In this document: positions 9,224 to 18,116 of the stretch, in pieces
Numbering within the stretch: the stretch's first letter is position 1
Layout of the letters: each line of letters opens with the position of its first letter
Source: Labrys sp. KNU-23
GTDB taxonomy: Bacteria; Pseudomonadota; Alphaproteobacteria; Rhizobiales; Labraceae
Assembly (NCBI RefSeq): GCF_008330945.1
Contig: NZ_CP043489.1
Coordinates: 4,413,501-4,477,500, forward strand
Reading direction: 5' to 3'
Length of the DNA: 64,000 nucleotides
The notes under the pieces: generated by a model
Seen by the model: only the letters and a program-made list of their open reading frames with translations
Database searches by the model: none
Told to the model about the DNA's origin: nothing
Translations under genes and position numbers: made by a program

Positions 9224-10305
9224 CAGGCATGCTCCCGCACGGGGCTGAACCGGTAGAAAATGAAGAAATCCGCGGCGAGCAGGAAGAACAGCAGTATGCC
9301 CTGGAAGATGCGGGTGAGGGAGGAGGAGAGGCCGATGGTGAGCTGCACGCTTTCGCCGCCGAGGAAAAGAAGCGACATCAACAATCCGCCGAGCACGATG
9401 CCGAAGGCGTTGAGCCGGCCGATGAAGGCGACGATGATGGCCGCAAAGCCGTAGCCGGGCGAGATCTGCGGCGATAACTGCCCGAGCGGCCCGGACAGCT
9501 CGGCCATGCCGGAAATGCCCGCCGCCGCGCCGCCAGCGAGCAGGCCGGTCCATACCGCCGCGGATTCGCGGAAGCCGGCATAGCGGGCGGCAAGCGGAGC
9601 CGCGCCGCTCACCGACATCTTGTAGCCGAGGAAGCTGCGATCGGTGAACAGCCACATCGCGATCACGCCGATCACGGTGAGGATCACAGAGGTGTTGAGG
9701 CGATAGGCATCGTCGAAGACCGGAAACATCGCGGCAGGCGGCAGCAGGGCCGTTTGCGGATAGTTGAAGCCGGCGGGATCGCGCCAGGGACCATGCACCA
9801 GCCAGGACAGCAGCAGGCCGGCGATATAGGTGAGCATCAAGGTGACCAGGATCTCGTTGGTGTTCATCCGCGCCCTGAGAAAGGCGGGAATCGCGGCCCA
9901 GGCCATGCCGGCCAGCGCCCCGGCCAGGATCATCAGCGGCAACAGCAGCCGGCTTTCCGGATCGGGATAGAACAGGCCGACGCCGCAGGCGGCGATCGCC
10001 CCGATGATCAATTGGCCCTCCGCGCCGATATTCCAGACATTGGCGCGGAAGCCGACGGCGAGACCGCAGGCGATCAGGATCAGGGGTGAGGCCTTCAAGA
10101 GCCATTCCGATACGCCGTTCATCGAGTTCAGCGGCGCGATGAAGAAGGCGTGCAGGGTCTGGAGCGGATCCTGGCCCAGCGCCGCGAACAGGATCGAGCC
10201 GACCAGCAAAGTGAGCAAGGCCGCGACCAGGGGCGCGGCGAGGCGCATGGCGGTGGATGGTTCGGGTCTTTGTTCGATCTTAAAGCGCAACGGAACTGCT
10301 CCCAC
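9223..10305 (-). CDS. BMP-type nucleobase/nucleoside ABC importer, first permease (importer 2, YufP-like)
   Basis: A 360-residue polytopic membrane protein with the YufP signature FRANVWNIGAEGQLIIGA near residue 86 and a cytoplasmic coupling segment around residues 225-240. Its first 26 bases overlap the 3' end of the ATPase gene. It is the homologue of the 351-residue permease of importer 1, though clearly diverged from it, so importer 2 is an older duplicate or was acquired independently. Confidence 0.92.
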   Translation of the reverse strand: MGAVPLRFKIEQRPEPSTAMRLAAPLVAALLTLLVGSILFAALGQDPLQTLHAFFIAPLNSMNGVSEWLLKASPLILIACGLAVGFRANVWNIGAEGQLIIGAIAACGVGLFYPDPESRLLLPLMILAGALAGMAWAAIPAFLRARMNTNEILVTLMLTYIAGLLLSWLVHGPWRDPAGFNYPQTALLPPAAMFPVFDDAYRLNTSVILTVIGVIAMWLFTDRSFLGYKMSVSGAAPLAARYAGFRESAAVWTGLLAGGAAAGISGMAELSGPLGQLSPQISPGYGFAAIIVAFIGRLNAFGIVLGGLLMSLLFLGGESVQLTIGLSSSLTRIFQGILLFFLLAADFFIFYRFSPVREHA

Positions 10306-11812
10306 CGTTCTGGCTCTGGCCGCCGATGCGGGTCATGAGCAGGCCGACCTCCTCACGATTGGTTTGGCTCCGGACGAGGGGCGGCGAGACCCGCCCCTGG
10401 CAGATCACCAACAGCCGGTCGCAGATCTCGAAGAGTTCGTCGAGTTCCTCGGAAATCACCAGCACGGCGGCACCGGCGCGGCTGAGATCGATCAGCGTCT
10501 GGTGGATGAAGGCGGCTGCGCCGACATCGACCCCCCAGGTCGGCTGGGAAACCAGGAACAGCTTCGGGGCGAGTGCGATTTCCCGCCCGACGATGAATTT
10601 CTGCAAATTGCCGCCCGACAGGCTGCGTGCGCTGGCGCGCGGGCCGTTCGCCTTGACCTTGAATGTCTCGATGACGCTGCCGGCAAAGCCCATCGCCCGC
10701 TTGCGGTCGACCAGGCCATGGCGCACCAGCTCCTTGCCATGGGCCGTCAGCACGGCGTTCTCCCATAGGGCGTGCGGCGGCACGGCACCACGGCCGAGCC
10801 TTTCCTCCGGCACGAAGGCAAAGCCGCGCCGGCGCCTGGCGGCGGCGTCGAGCCGGCCGACCGGCTGCCCGCCGAAATGGATGGCCTCGTGATCGGCGAC
10901 AGGCCGCTCGCCGCTGAGGGCGGCGATCAGCTCGGCCTGGCCATTGCCCGAGACGCCGGCCAGGCCGACGATCTCGCCGCCATGCACCTCGAAGCCGACG
11001 TCATGCAGGGCGACGCTACCCTTGCCGGATGGCACCGACAGGTCGCGCACCCTGAGGATCGGTTCGCCGCTGCGCGTCGAGGGCGTGACTTTCATCTCGG
11101 GCAGGGCCGAGCCGACCATCAGCCGAGCCAGCTCCACCGAGGTGCTCTGCTTGGGCTTGGCGGTACCGGTCACCCGGCCGTTGCGCAGTACGGTGGCGGA
11201 GTCGCAAAGCGCCTGCACCTCGTCGAGCTTGTGACTGATATAGAGGATGCTGCAGCCCTCCGCGGCGAGCTGGCGCAGTGTCTCGAACAGTTTCACCACC
11301 GCCTGCGGCGTGAGCACCGAGGTCGGCTCGTCCAGGATCAGGAGCTTGGGCATGCGCAGGAGGCAGCGCACGATTTCGACACGCTGGCGTTCGCCGACCG
11401 AGAGATCGTGCACCCGGCGCCAGGGATCGATCGGCATGCCGTAGCGTTCCGACAGCGCCGTGATCTGCCCGGCAAGCTCGTCCAGCCGGAAAGGGCCGGG
11501 AGCGCTGAGGGCTATGTTCTCGACGACGGTGACGGACTCGAACAGGGCGAAATGCTGGTAGACCATCTCGATGCCGAGGGCGCGCGAGCTTGCCGGGTCA
11601 TGCGCCTCGATCAGCCTGCCGTCGCAACGAATCTCGCCGGAATCGGCCTGGGCCGCGCCATAGATGATCTTCATCAGCGTCGATTTGCCGGCACCGTTCT
11701 CGCCCAGCACCGCATGGATTTCGCCGGGCAGGATCGAGAGGCAGATGCCGTCATTGGCGACGACGCCGGGATAGCTCTTGGTGATGTCGCGCAGTTCGAG
11801 ACGCGGGGTCAT
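10280..11812 (-). CDS. BMP-type nucleobase/nucleoside ABC importer ATPase (importer 2, YufO-like)
   Basis: A 510-residue double ABC ATPase. The first domain has Walker A (GENGAGKST, about residue 36), signature LSVGERQRVE and Walker B LLILDEPTSVL. The second has a degenerate Walker A (GVSGNGQAE), signature LSGGNLQK and LFLVSQPTWGVDVGA, typical of the sugar/nucleoside class in which the second site is altered. It is intact, unlike the corresponding gene of importer 1, and could in principle serve both permease pairs. The gene lies between the palindrome after the binding protein and the overlapping permease gene. Confidence 0.93.
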   Translation of the reverse strand: MTPRLELRDITKSYPGVVANDGICLSILPGEIHAVLGENGAGKSTLMKIIYGAAQADSGEIRCDGRLIEAHDPASSRALGIEMVYQHFALFESVTVVENIALSAPGPFRLDELAGQITALSERYGMPIDPWRRVHDLSVGERQRVEIVRCLLRMPKLLILDEPTSVLTPQAVVKLFETLRQLAAEGCSILYISHKLDEVQALCDSATVLRNGRVTGTAKPKQSTSVELARLMVGSALPEMKVTPSTRSGEPILRVRDLSVPSGKGSVALHDVGFEVHGGEIVGLAGVSGNGQAELIAALSGERPVADHEAIHFGGQPVGRLDAAARRRRGFAFVPEERLGRGAVPPHALWENAVLTAHGKELVRHGLVDRKRAMGFAGSVIETFKVKANGPRASARSLSGGNLQKFIVGREIALAPKLFLVSQPTWGVDVGAAAFIHQTLIDLSRAGAAVLVISEELDELFEICDRLLVICQGRVSPPLVRSQTNREEVGLLMTRIGGQSQNGGSSSVAL

Positions 11813-12155
11813 GGCCGGTCCTGCATTGGGAATGGAACCTATGGGGATGCGGGAAGGAACAGAAGCTGGATCTACCCGCGCTCCCCCAGAGAGGCGCGAC
11901 TAGCCTTCTCCACGAAGTGGGGAAGGTGCCCAAACGAAATTTGGGCGGATGGGGTGTAGCGGGCAGTGCACCGGACATAACGAGATGGCATCACGGTCGA
12001 GCAGCCCAGGAACGGTTATCACACTGCCCGCCACACCCCTCCCGACCCGACTTTGTCGGGCCACCCTCCCCAGCTGCGCTGGAGAGGGCAAATCGCGCCC
12101 TTATCGGCCCGGCCGAGCGGGGTGCATTCTGTCTCGGAGGGATCGGATTCTCTCC
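11813..12155. repeat. Intergenic space with a long imperfect palindrome (importer 2)
   Basis: The gap of 343 bp between the ATPase and the binding-protein gene holds an imperfect palindrome with arms at about 11903-11968 and 12021-12089. The arms carry a GGGCAGTG/CACTGCCC inner block and a GGGAAGG/CCCTCCCC outer block. It resembles the 5542-5700 element in composition and in position within the operon. No coding sequence is supported here. Confidence 0.65.
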
Positions 12156-13250
12156 TCACCCGAGCTTGCCGATCATGCCCTTGACGAACCAGTTCATGCC
12201 GCGAATCTCGGCATCCGTGGCCACCGCGCCGGCCGCGACCTTGACAGTGCCGGCCTGGTCCTTGAGCTCGCCAGCATAGGGGTGGAGCTTGCCCGAGCCG
12301 ATATCGGCCTCCAGCTGCTTGAGCTTGGCAACCACGTCGGAGGGGATGGCCTCGTTATAGGGCGCCATCTTGACCACGCCGCCGGCCAGGCCGTCCCAGC
12401 GGGCCTCGGGCTTCCAATTGCCTTCCGCCACGCCCTTGGCCGCGCGCACGTAGTCGCTCGACCAGTCCATCGTGAAAGCGGTGAGCTGCTTGCCGGAGCC
12501 GAACTTGGCCATGTCGCTGGCATAGCCGATCGACCAGGCGCCGCCTTCGCCGGCGACCTGCACGCCGGTCGCCGTATCGGTCATCGAACAGATCACGTCG
12601 CAGCCTTGCGACAGCAGGGTCTTGGCCGCCTCCTTCTCCTTGCCGGGGTCGAACCAGGAATTGAGGAAGATCGCGTTGCAGGTGATCTCGGGCTTCACGC
12701 TCTGGGCGCCGAGCAGCAGGGCATTGGCGGGGCCGACGATGTCGGGGATCGGGAAGCCGCCGATGAAGCCGATCTTGCCGGATTTGCTCATATGGGCGCC
12801 GGCGGCGCCGGCGACGAAGGTGCCCTCGTAATATTTGGCTTCGAAGGTGCCGAGATTGGCCAGGTGCACGATACCCGAGCAATGCTCGAAGGCGATCTTG
12901 GGGAAGCGTGGCGCCACCTTCTGCAGCGGCGTGCCATGCGAGAAGCTGGTGCCGAAGATCAGCTTGTTGCCGGACGAAGCAAGCTCGCGGAAGACGCGTT
13001 CGGCATCCTGCGGCATGAAGATGTTGTCGATGACGGTGATCGCGACCTTGTCGCCGAATTCCTTCTTGATCGCTTCGACGCCGAGGCTGTGCTGCTTGGT
13101 CCAGCCGATATCGGCGATGGGCGAGACGTAGACGACGCCGATCTTGAGCGGCTCATCCGCATAAGCGCGGCTTGCAAAGCTCCCGGTTCCCAGGGCAGCG
13201 CCGGCTATGCCGGAATATTGCAGGAATTTGCGCCTCGTCAGGTCGATCAT
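12156..13250 (-). CDS. BMP family substrate-binding protein (importer 2)
   Basis: A 364-residue periplasmic binding protein of the BMP family with a twin-arginine signal (LTRRKFLQYSG) and mature part from about residue 32. The sequence PIADIGWTKQHSLGVEAI and the central FIGGFPIPDIVGPANALLLGA segment are typical of the group that binds nucleosides or nucleobases. It is the first gene of a minus-strand run continuing through ATPase and two permeases, and it follows a GntR regulator gene on the same strand by about 60 bp. The ligand is not known. The island suggests a purine. Confidence 0.92.
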   Translation of the reverse strand: MIDLTRRKFLQYSGIAGAALGTGSFASRAYADEPLKIGVVYVSPIADIGWTKQHSLGVEAIKKEFGDKVAITVIDNIFMPQDAERVFRELASSGNKLIFGTSFSHGTPLQKVAPRFPKIAFEHCSGIVHLANLGTFEAKYYEGTFVAGAAGAHMSKSGKIGFIGGFPIPDIVGPANALLLGAQSVKPEITCNAIFLNSWFDPGKEKEAAKTLLSQGCDVICSMTDTATGVQVAGEGGAWSIGYASDMAKFGSGKQLTAFTMDWSSDYVRAAKGVAEGNWKPEARWDGLAGGVVKMAPYNEAIPSDVVAKLKQLEADIGSGKLHPYAGELKDQAGTVKVAAGAVATDAEIRGMNWFVKGMIGKLG

Positions 13251-13312
13251 GATGGCAGTCCTCTGTTGGCTCGGTGATTGCCCGGCTTGTCGCCGAGTCT
13301 GTATGGAAGTGT

Positions 13313-14083
13313 CTATTTCGAAGTGTGGCTGTGGCGATGTTTTGCCGCCTCACCATTGCTTTTCTGGGCGGTTTCGCGCCGGGTTCGCAAAGCTTCGCCG
13401 GCTTTCGGTTCCAGATAGGGCTCGAGGGCTTCACGGGGCGACAGCTCCGGGAAGACCTGCCGGTCCATGATATAACCGCGCACCACGCTGCGGTGATGGG
13501 TATCGATCAGCTCCATCGCCTGTTTGAGGCGGCCCTTTTCGAGCAGGTCGATCACCCGCGAATGGTCGTCGATCAGGTCGCAATAATCGAAATCGGCGGT
13601 GACCAGCGAGCGCAGCAGCGTGGTCCGGCGAACGAGCTGGGCATGAATGTCCTGCATCACCTTGTTGCGGCTGAGGCGGACGAAGATCGTGTGGAATTCC
13701 TGGCCGAGAACGTCCGCCAGGGCATCGTTGCCGGCAGCGATGGCCTGGCGTTGGCGTTCGACGTGCTGGCGCAGTTCGGCCCAGCCGGCCGGGCCGAGCC
13801 GGTCGCTGAGCTGGGCCGCCACGCCCTGTTCGACCAGGGTCAGCGCGTCGTAGATTTCCAGCGCTTCCTGCATGCCGGGGCGGGCGACGAAGGCGCCGCG
13901 ATTGCGCTCGATCTGGGCGAGGCCATCATCGGCGAGCCGGATCAAAGCCTGGCGCACCACGATGCGGCTGACGTCGAAGATTTCGGCGAGCTCGCGTTCG
14001 CCGAGCTTGCAGCCGGGCACCAGCCGGTGCTCGATGATGGCTCGGGTCAGGATGTCGGCGATCGCCTGCGAGCGGCTGCTCAT
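13313..14083 (-). CDS. GntR family (FCD subfamily) transcriptional regulator
   Basis: The protein of 256 residues has an N-terminal winged helix (about residues 5-70, with LGERELAEIFDVSRIVVRQAL and a wing reading ERNRGAFVARP) and a C-terminal all-helical FCD effector domain (about 85-215) with the Asp/His metal-binding layout (EFHTIFVRLSRN, DDHSRVIDLL, THHRSVV). The start at 14083 leaves a GGGAG site nine bases upstream. ATGs at 14089 and 14110 are alternatives. It sits between the importer operon (same strand) and the divergent oxygenase operon, so it likely controls one or both in response to a purine-derived acid or base. Confidence 0.9.
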   Translation of the reverse strand: MSSRSQAIADILTRAIIEHRLVPGCKLGERELAEIFDVSRIVVRQALIRLADDGLAQIERNRGAFVARPGMQEALEIYDALTLVEQGVAAQLSDRLGPAGWAELRQHVERQRQAIAAGNDALADVLGQEFHTIFVRLSRNKVMQDIHAQLVRRTTLLRSLVTADFDYCDLIDDHSRVIDLLEKGRLKQAMELIDTHHRSVVRGYIMDRQVFPELSPREALEPYLEPKAGEALRTRRETAQKSNGEAAKHRHSHTSK

Positions 14084-14140
14084 GCCCATTATCTCCCGCA
14101 CCGGCAGCACGGCATGTCCAAACTGCCTGCATCATATCGG

Positions 14141-14215
14141 TATTCAATCCTCTCGCCCTGTCAATCAAGAATCCTTCTTTGTCGTGCAATTTTTAATTGA
14201 TTGATATCCAATCCT
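14141..14215. promoter_or_regulatory. Divergent promoter region with repeated GntR-operator candidates
   Basis: Between the GntR gene and the first oxygenase gene the 11-base element TATYCAATCCT occurs twice in the same orientation (14141-14151 and 14205-14215). The second copy is part of a 15-base palindrome, GATTG-ATATC-CAATC, at 14199-14213. The placement suits binding by the adjacent GntR regulator. There is no direct proof. Confidence 0.45.
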
Positions 14216-14279
14216 GTGGTTCCAATGCCTCGTAACGGAGCTAGGTTCATGGGGAAGAGCTAGCCGAGGGGAGGGTGCG

Positions 14280-15146
14280 ATGAGCCAGGCAACCCTTTGT
14301 AGCGACCGAGTCCTTGTGAACGACTGGCATGTGATTGCCGACCTCGCCAACCTGGTACCCGACAGATCCTTCCAGACCCGCCTGCTGGGCGTGGCGCTGG
14401 ATATCCGCTCCGACGACGGTGCCGATTGGCGGGTTGTCCGCGGGGATGATGGGCGCACGGTCACTACGGCCTGCCGCTATGGTTTTCTGTGGACCTGCCT
14501 GGGCGTGCCGGAGCGCGACATCCCGTTCGTGCCGGAGGCCGGGGAGGGGGACCGCTATTTGGTGACGGGCGGCTCGATCGCCGTCCGCGCCTCGGGGCTG
14601 CGGGCCGTCGAGAACTTCCTCGACCTGGGCCATCTTCCCTTCGTGCATGCGGGTACCCTGGGCGAGGAACCCCACACCGAAGTGGCGCCCTATAATGTGC
14701 GGGTGACCGAGGCCGACGAGATCCTGGCGACCGAATGCAGGTTCTTCCAGCCCTTTGCCTCGCCGTCCGCGCAGGGCGGCTTTATGGTCGACTATGTCTA
14801 CAAGGTGCTCCGGCCCTATACGGTGGCGCTCTACAAGAGCAATTCCGTGCACAAGCATCGTTCGGACGTGATCGTGCTGTTCGTCCAGCCGGTGGACGAG
14901 GAGAATTGCGTCGCCCATCCGCTGCTCTGCTATGTGAAGGACGGCACCGGCGAGGCCGCCATCCGCGGCTTCATGCAGTTGATCTTCGCCCAGGACAAGC
15001 CGATCCTGGAGAACCAGCTGCCCAAGCGCCTGCCGCTCGATCCGCGCGCCGAGACGCCGATCCGGGCCGACGCCGTCTCCGTCCATTACCGGCGCTGGCT
15101 CAGGGACCATGCGGTCTCCTACGGTGCCATTCCGGCGCGGCTTTGA
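14280..15146 (+). CDS. Rieske-less non-haem iron oxygenase subunit 1 (NdmC-like)
   Basis: The 288-residue protein matches the catalytic half of Rieske aromatic-ring oxygenases: the iron motif ENFLDLGHLPFVH (D-x2-H-x4-H, about residue 105) and the third ligand in QDKPILENQ near residue 240. The N-terminal part resembles a Rieske fold that has lost both Cys-His iron-sulfur motifs and keeps only the end strand (YGFLWTCLG). Such a protein needs an external Rieske centre, here supplied by the reductase two genes downstream. NdmC, the 7-methylxanthine N7-demethylase of the Pseudomonas caffeine pathway, is built this way. A GGAGG site lies five bases before the start. Substrate is inferred to be a (methyl)purine. 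Confidence 0.82.
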   Translation: MSQATLCSDRVLVNDWHVIADLANLVPDRSFQTRLLGVALDIRSDDGADWRVVRGDDGRTVTTACRYGFLWTCLGVPERDIPFVPEAGEGDRYLVTGGSIAVRASGLRAVENFLDLGHLPFVHAGTLGEEPHTEVAPYNVRVTEADEILATECRFFQPFASPSAQGGFMVDYVYKVLRPYTVALYKSNSVHKHRSDVIVLFVQPVDEENCVAHPLLCYVKDGTGEAAIRGFMQLIFAQDKPILENQLPKRLPLDPRAETPIRADAVSVHYRRWLRDHAVSYGAIPARL

Positions 15147-15179
15147 AGCCTTGCGCCCCGAGATTCAAGAGGAAGAGCC

Positions 15180-16085
15180 ATGACGCAGACACGATGCAAG
15201 GATCCGGTGACCCTCAATCTGTGGCACCCGCTCGCGGCAATTGTCGAGATGCCCGCCGGCAGGGTGGCGGAAACGGTGCTGCTGGAGGAAAGGCTCGGCT
15301 ATGCCGTCGACGAGCGGGGTAACGCCGCGGCCTGGCGAGCCCGGCCCGGCCTTCGTCATGGGGACAGCGTCGATATCGCGAGCCTGGATGACACCCTTCC
15401 GGTCAAGACAGCCTATGGCTATCTCTGGACCTCGCTCGGCACGCCGCCCGCGGAGCTCTTTCCCATCCCGGAATTCGCCGAACCCGATCGCCGCCGGCTC
15501 AATGCCGCGACCGTGGGCGTCAATGTCTCGGCCCCGCGCGCCATCGAGAACTTCCTCGACATGGGCCACTTTCCCTATGTCCACACCGACATTCTCGGCG
15601 CCGAGCCGCATACCGAAGTGAAGGAATATGACGTCGAGATCTCGGTCGAGCGCGACGAGATCCTGGCGACGCGCTGCCGCTTCTTCCAGCCGATGGCCTC
15701 GACCGTCTCGACCGGCGGGGCCGATGTCGACTATGTCTACCGCGTGCCCCATCCCTTCTGCTCGGTGCTCTACAAATCGAGCCCGGCCGATGAGAACCGG
15801 CGCGACGTCATCGCCGTCTTCCTGCAGCCGGTCGACCAGGAGCATGTCCGCGCCCACATGATGCTGTGCGTCCTCGACGAGGAGAACGAGGACAAGGTGA
15901 TCAAGCGCTTCCAGCAGACCATCTTCGGGCAGGACAAGCCGATCCTCGAAAACCAGTTCCCCAAGCGCCTGCCGCTCGATCCTAGGGCCGAAACGCCGAT
16001 CCGCGCCGACAAGTCGGCGATCGCCTATCGCCGCTGGCTCAGCCAGAAGGGCGTGACCTATGGCGTCATTCCCGCCGCGACCTGA
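15180..16085 (+). CDS. Rieske-less non-haem iron oxygenase subunit 2 (NdmC-like paralogue)
   Basis: A 301-residue paralogue of the preceding gene, 33 bp downstream. The iron site is complete: ENFLDMGHFPYVH near residue 121 and QDKPILENQ near 258. The Rieske ligands are absent, with YGYLWTSLG marking the vestigial domain. Both paralogues share LPKRLPLDPRAETPIRAD near the C-terminus but differ strongly in the N-terminal third and in the substrate-pocket region. They may form a hetero-oligomer or act on different substrates with one shared reductase. The ribosome site is GAGGAAG. An intergenic repeat separates this gene from the reductase. Confidence 0.82.
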   Translation: MTQTRCKDPVTLNLWHPLAAIVEMPAGRVAETVLLEERLGYAVDERGNAAAWRARPGLRHGDSVDIASLDDTLPVKTAYGYLWTSLGTPPAELFPIPEFAEPDRRRLNAATVGVNVSAPRAIENFLDMGHFPYVHTDILGAEPHTEVKEYDVEISVERDEILATRCRFFQPMASTVSTGGADVDYVYRVPHPFCSVLYKSSPADENRRDVIAVFLQPVDQEHVRAHMMLCVLDEENEDKVIKRFQQTIFGQDKPILENQFPKRLPLDPRAETPIRADKSAIAYRRWLSQKGVTYGVIPAAT

Positions 16086-16090
16086 CGACA

Positions 16091-16194
16091 AGAGCAAAGC
16101 GCGTTCAGGCGTGAACGCTTGTTTGCTCTCGCTTTTTGTTTCGACGCGTCTTTGCGGTTCGACGTGACGACGTCTCATCGCAAAACGCTTTGCC
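16091..16194 (+). repeat. Dispersed repeat, family C, copy 1
   Basis: About 104 bp starting AGAGCAAAGCGCGTT and ending CGCAAAACGCTTTGCC, with TTTGCTCT and TTCGACGCGTCTTTGCG blocks inside. Related copies lie at 28432-28519 (reverse), 35315-35405 and 56868-56968. Here it sits between the second oxygenase and the reductase gene, which argues for the later start of the latter. Confidence 0.75.
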
Positions 16195-16211
16195 GCATTC
16201 CGGAGACCACC

Positions 16212-17978
16212 ATGCTCGAGACCGCCAAGACCCGCTGGCATCCCATTGCCGCGTCTCATGACCTGCCGTTCCGCCACGTCTTCCATGGCCAGTTGCTCGG
16301 CCGCGAATTCGCCGTCTGGCGCGCCGATGACGGATACGTCAACATCTGGGAGAACCGCTGCCTGCATCGCGGCGTGCGCCTGTCGATCGGCATCAATGAC
16401 GGGCGCGAGCTCAAATGCCAGTATCATGGCTGGCGCTATTCCAACCGCACGGCGGGCTGCACCTATATCCCGGCCCATCCGGCAGATGCCCCGGCGCGCA
16501 CCATCACCAACCGCACCTTTTCCTCGGTGGAGCGCTACGGCCTGATCTGGTCGGCCGAGGAACCGCTCGGTGAGGTGCCGGAGATAACAGGTCTTTCGGA
16601 AGGCCATCACCTGGCTTTGCGCGGCATCCCGGTGAATGCGCCGCCCGAATTCGTGGCGGAGGGGCTGAAGGCCTATCGCTTCCAGCCAAGCGGCGCCTTG
16701 GCAGGCACGTCGGCCGAGGTGGTGGTCGAGGCTGCCAACGGCTTGAGCGCCGCGCTGCGCTCGAAGGAGGGCGAGCACTCGGCCCTGGCGGTCTTCTTCG
16801 TGCAGCCGGTCGACTCCAATCGCTCCGTCATCCGGGGCGTGCTCGATGCCATCCCGGAAGGGCCTGCACGGCTGGCGGTGCTGCGCCATCACAACGAGCT
16901 CCTCTCCAAACTGCGCGACAGGCTGGAGCGCGAGGCGGCCGCCCGGCCGGTGCCGGCGCCGCTGGAAGCGGTGATCGAGCGCGTCTCGCCCGAGCTTGCC
17001 GAGATGCCCGAACTCACTGCCCATGGCCGCAAGGCCACCATTCGCGTCGAGGTGGCACGCAAATGGCAGGCGGCCGACGGCATTGCCGGTTTCGAACTGC
17101 GCCCGGTGAAGGGCCTGCTGCCGACCTTCCAGCCCGGCGCCCATATCGACGTGCACCTGCCCAACGGCCTGATCCGCCAATATTCTCTCACTAACGGCCC
17201 TGGCGAGGCCGACCGCTATGTCATCGGGGTCAAGCTGGAGCGGGAGTCCAAGGGCGGCTCGGCCTGCCTGTATGACAGCGTGCGCGAGGGGGACGTGCTG
17301 GCGATTTCCGATCCGCGCAACAATTTCCCCCTGCGCCGGGATGCCTTGAAGACCATCTTCATCGCCGGCGGCATCGGCGTGACCCCGATGCTGGCCATGG
17401 CTCAGGCGCTGTATCACCAGGGGCTGGCGCATGAGTTCCATTATTTCGCACAGAACGAGGCACAGCTTGCCTTCCGCGATCGGCTGGAGCTGTTGAAGGC
17501 AACGCTGGTGCCGCATCTCGGGCTCGGCCCGGAAGCGACGGCGGCCAAGCTGCGCGAAATCCTCGGGGCCTATGATGGCGACACGCATCTCTATCTCTGC
17601 GGCCCGGGACCGATGCTGGAGGCGGCCCGCGCCATCGCCGCAGAGCTCGGCTGGCCGGAAGAGGCGGTGCATTTCGAGTATTTCAAGAACACCAAGGAGA
17701 TCGACGATAGCACAAGCTTCGAGATCGCTTTGGCGCGCTCGAACATGACGCTGACAGTGCCGGCCGGGCGCACCATCCTCGAAGTGATGCGCGAGGCCGG
17801 CATCGACATGCCGTCTTCTTGCGAGCAGGGGGCCTGCGGCACCTGCCTGTGCTCGGTCATCGAGGGCGAGCCCGATCACCAGGACGTCTATCTCACCGAA
17901 GCCGAGAAGAAGTCAGGCACCAAGATCATGACCTGCGTGTCGCGCGCCAAATCCGCCCGCCTCATTCTCGATCTCTAG
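16212..17978 (+). CDS. Rieske - FNR - [2Fe-2S] ferredoxin fusion reductase (NdmD-like)
   Basis: A 588-residue electron-transfer protein with three parts. Residues about 10-110 form a Rieske domain with both motifs (CLHRG and CQYHGW). Residues about 115-260 look like a degenerate oxygenase domain that keeps a VFFVQPVD strand but has no iron ligands. Residues about 275-588 are an FNR-type flavin/NAD(P)H reductase (RQYSLTNGPG, GGIGVTPMLA, YLCGPGPMLEAA) followed by a plant-type ferredoxin (CEQGACGTC...C). NdmD of the caffeine pathway has the same unusual extra Rieske domain, which serves the Rieske-less NdmC. The start at 16212 has a GGAG site. The frame extends to 16119 but only through a repeat. 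Confidence 0.88.
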   Translation: MLETAKTRWHPIAASHDLPFRHVFHGQLLGREFAVWRADDGYVNIWENRCLHRGVRLSIGINDGRELKCQYHGWRYSNRTAGCTYIPAHPADAPARTITNRTFSSVERYGLIWSAEEPLGEVPEITGLSEGHHLALRGIPVNAPPEFVAEGLKAYRFQPSGALAGTSAEVVVEAANGLSAALRSKEGEHSALAVFFVQPVDSNRSVIRGVLDAIPEGPARLAVLRHHNELLSKLRDRLEREAAARPVPAPLEAVIERVSPELAEMPELTAHGRKATIRVEVARKWQAADGIAGFELRPVKGLLPTFQPGAHIDVHLPNGLIRQYSLTNGPGEADRYVIGVKLERESKGGSACLYDSVREGDVLAISDPRNNFPLRRDALKTIFIAGGIGVTPMLAMAQALYHQGLAHEFHYFAQNEAQLAFRDRLELLKATLVPHLGLGPEATAAKLREILGAYDGDTHLYLCGPGPMLEAARAIAAELGWPEEAVHFEYFKNTKEIDDSTSFEIALARSNMTLTVPAGRTILEVMREAGIDMPSSCEQGACGTCLCSVIEGEPDHQDVYLTEAEKKSGTKIMTCVSRAKSARLILDL

Positions 17979-17999
17979 CGCAACGATAATTTTTGTAGC

Positions 18000-18079
18000 C
18001 GTCATTGCGAGCGTAGCGAAGCAATCCAGTCTCTCGAGTGCGGCTAAGCCTGGATTGCTTCGCTACGCTCGCAATGACG
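18000..18079. repeat. Perfect 30-bp inverted repeat (GTCATTGCGAG / GCAATCCAG type)
   Basis: The arms at 18000-18029 and 18050-18079 are perfect reverse complements with a 20-base loop. The outer ends read CGTCATTGCGAGCG. This kind of element is widespread between genes in Alphaproteobacteria. It separates the reductase gene from the GST-like gene and will form a very stable hairpin in the mRNA. Confidence 0.9.
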
Positions 18080-18116
18080 AAACACTACTCTTCCTGCAAG
18101 ACTGCAATTCTGGGAT

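Noticed and set aside
9224-10105. N-terminal extension of the inner permease of importer 2 to 600 residues
   Set aside because: The extension overlaps the other permease in a different frame and is Arg-rich shadow sequence. The real start is the ATG at 9223, overlapping the upstream stop.
15165-17879. Open frame of 904 codons on the minus strand over the oxygenase and reductase genes
   Set aside because: Antisense to genes with complete catalytic motifs and without any recognisable domain itself.
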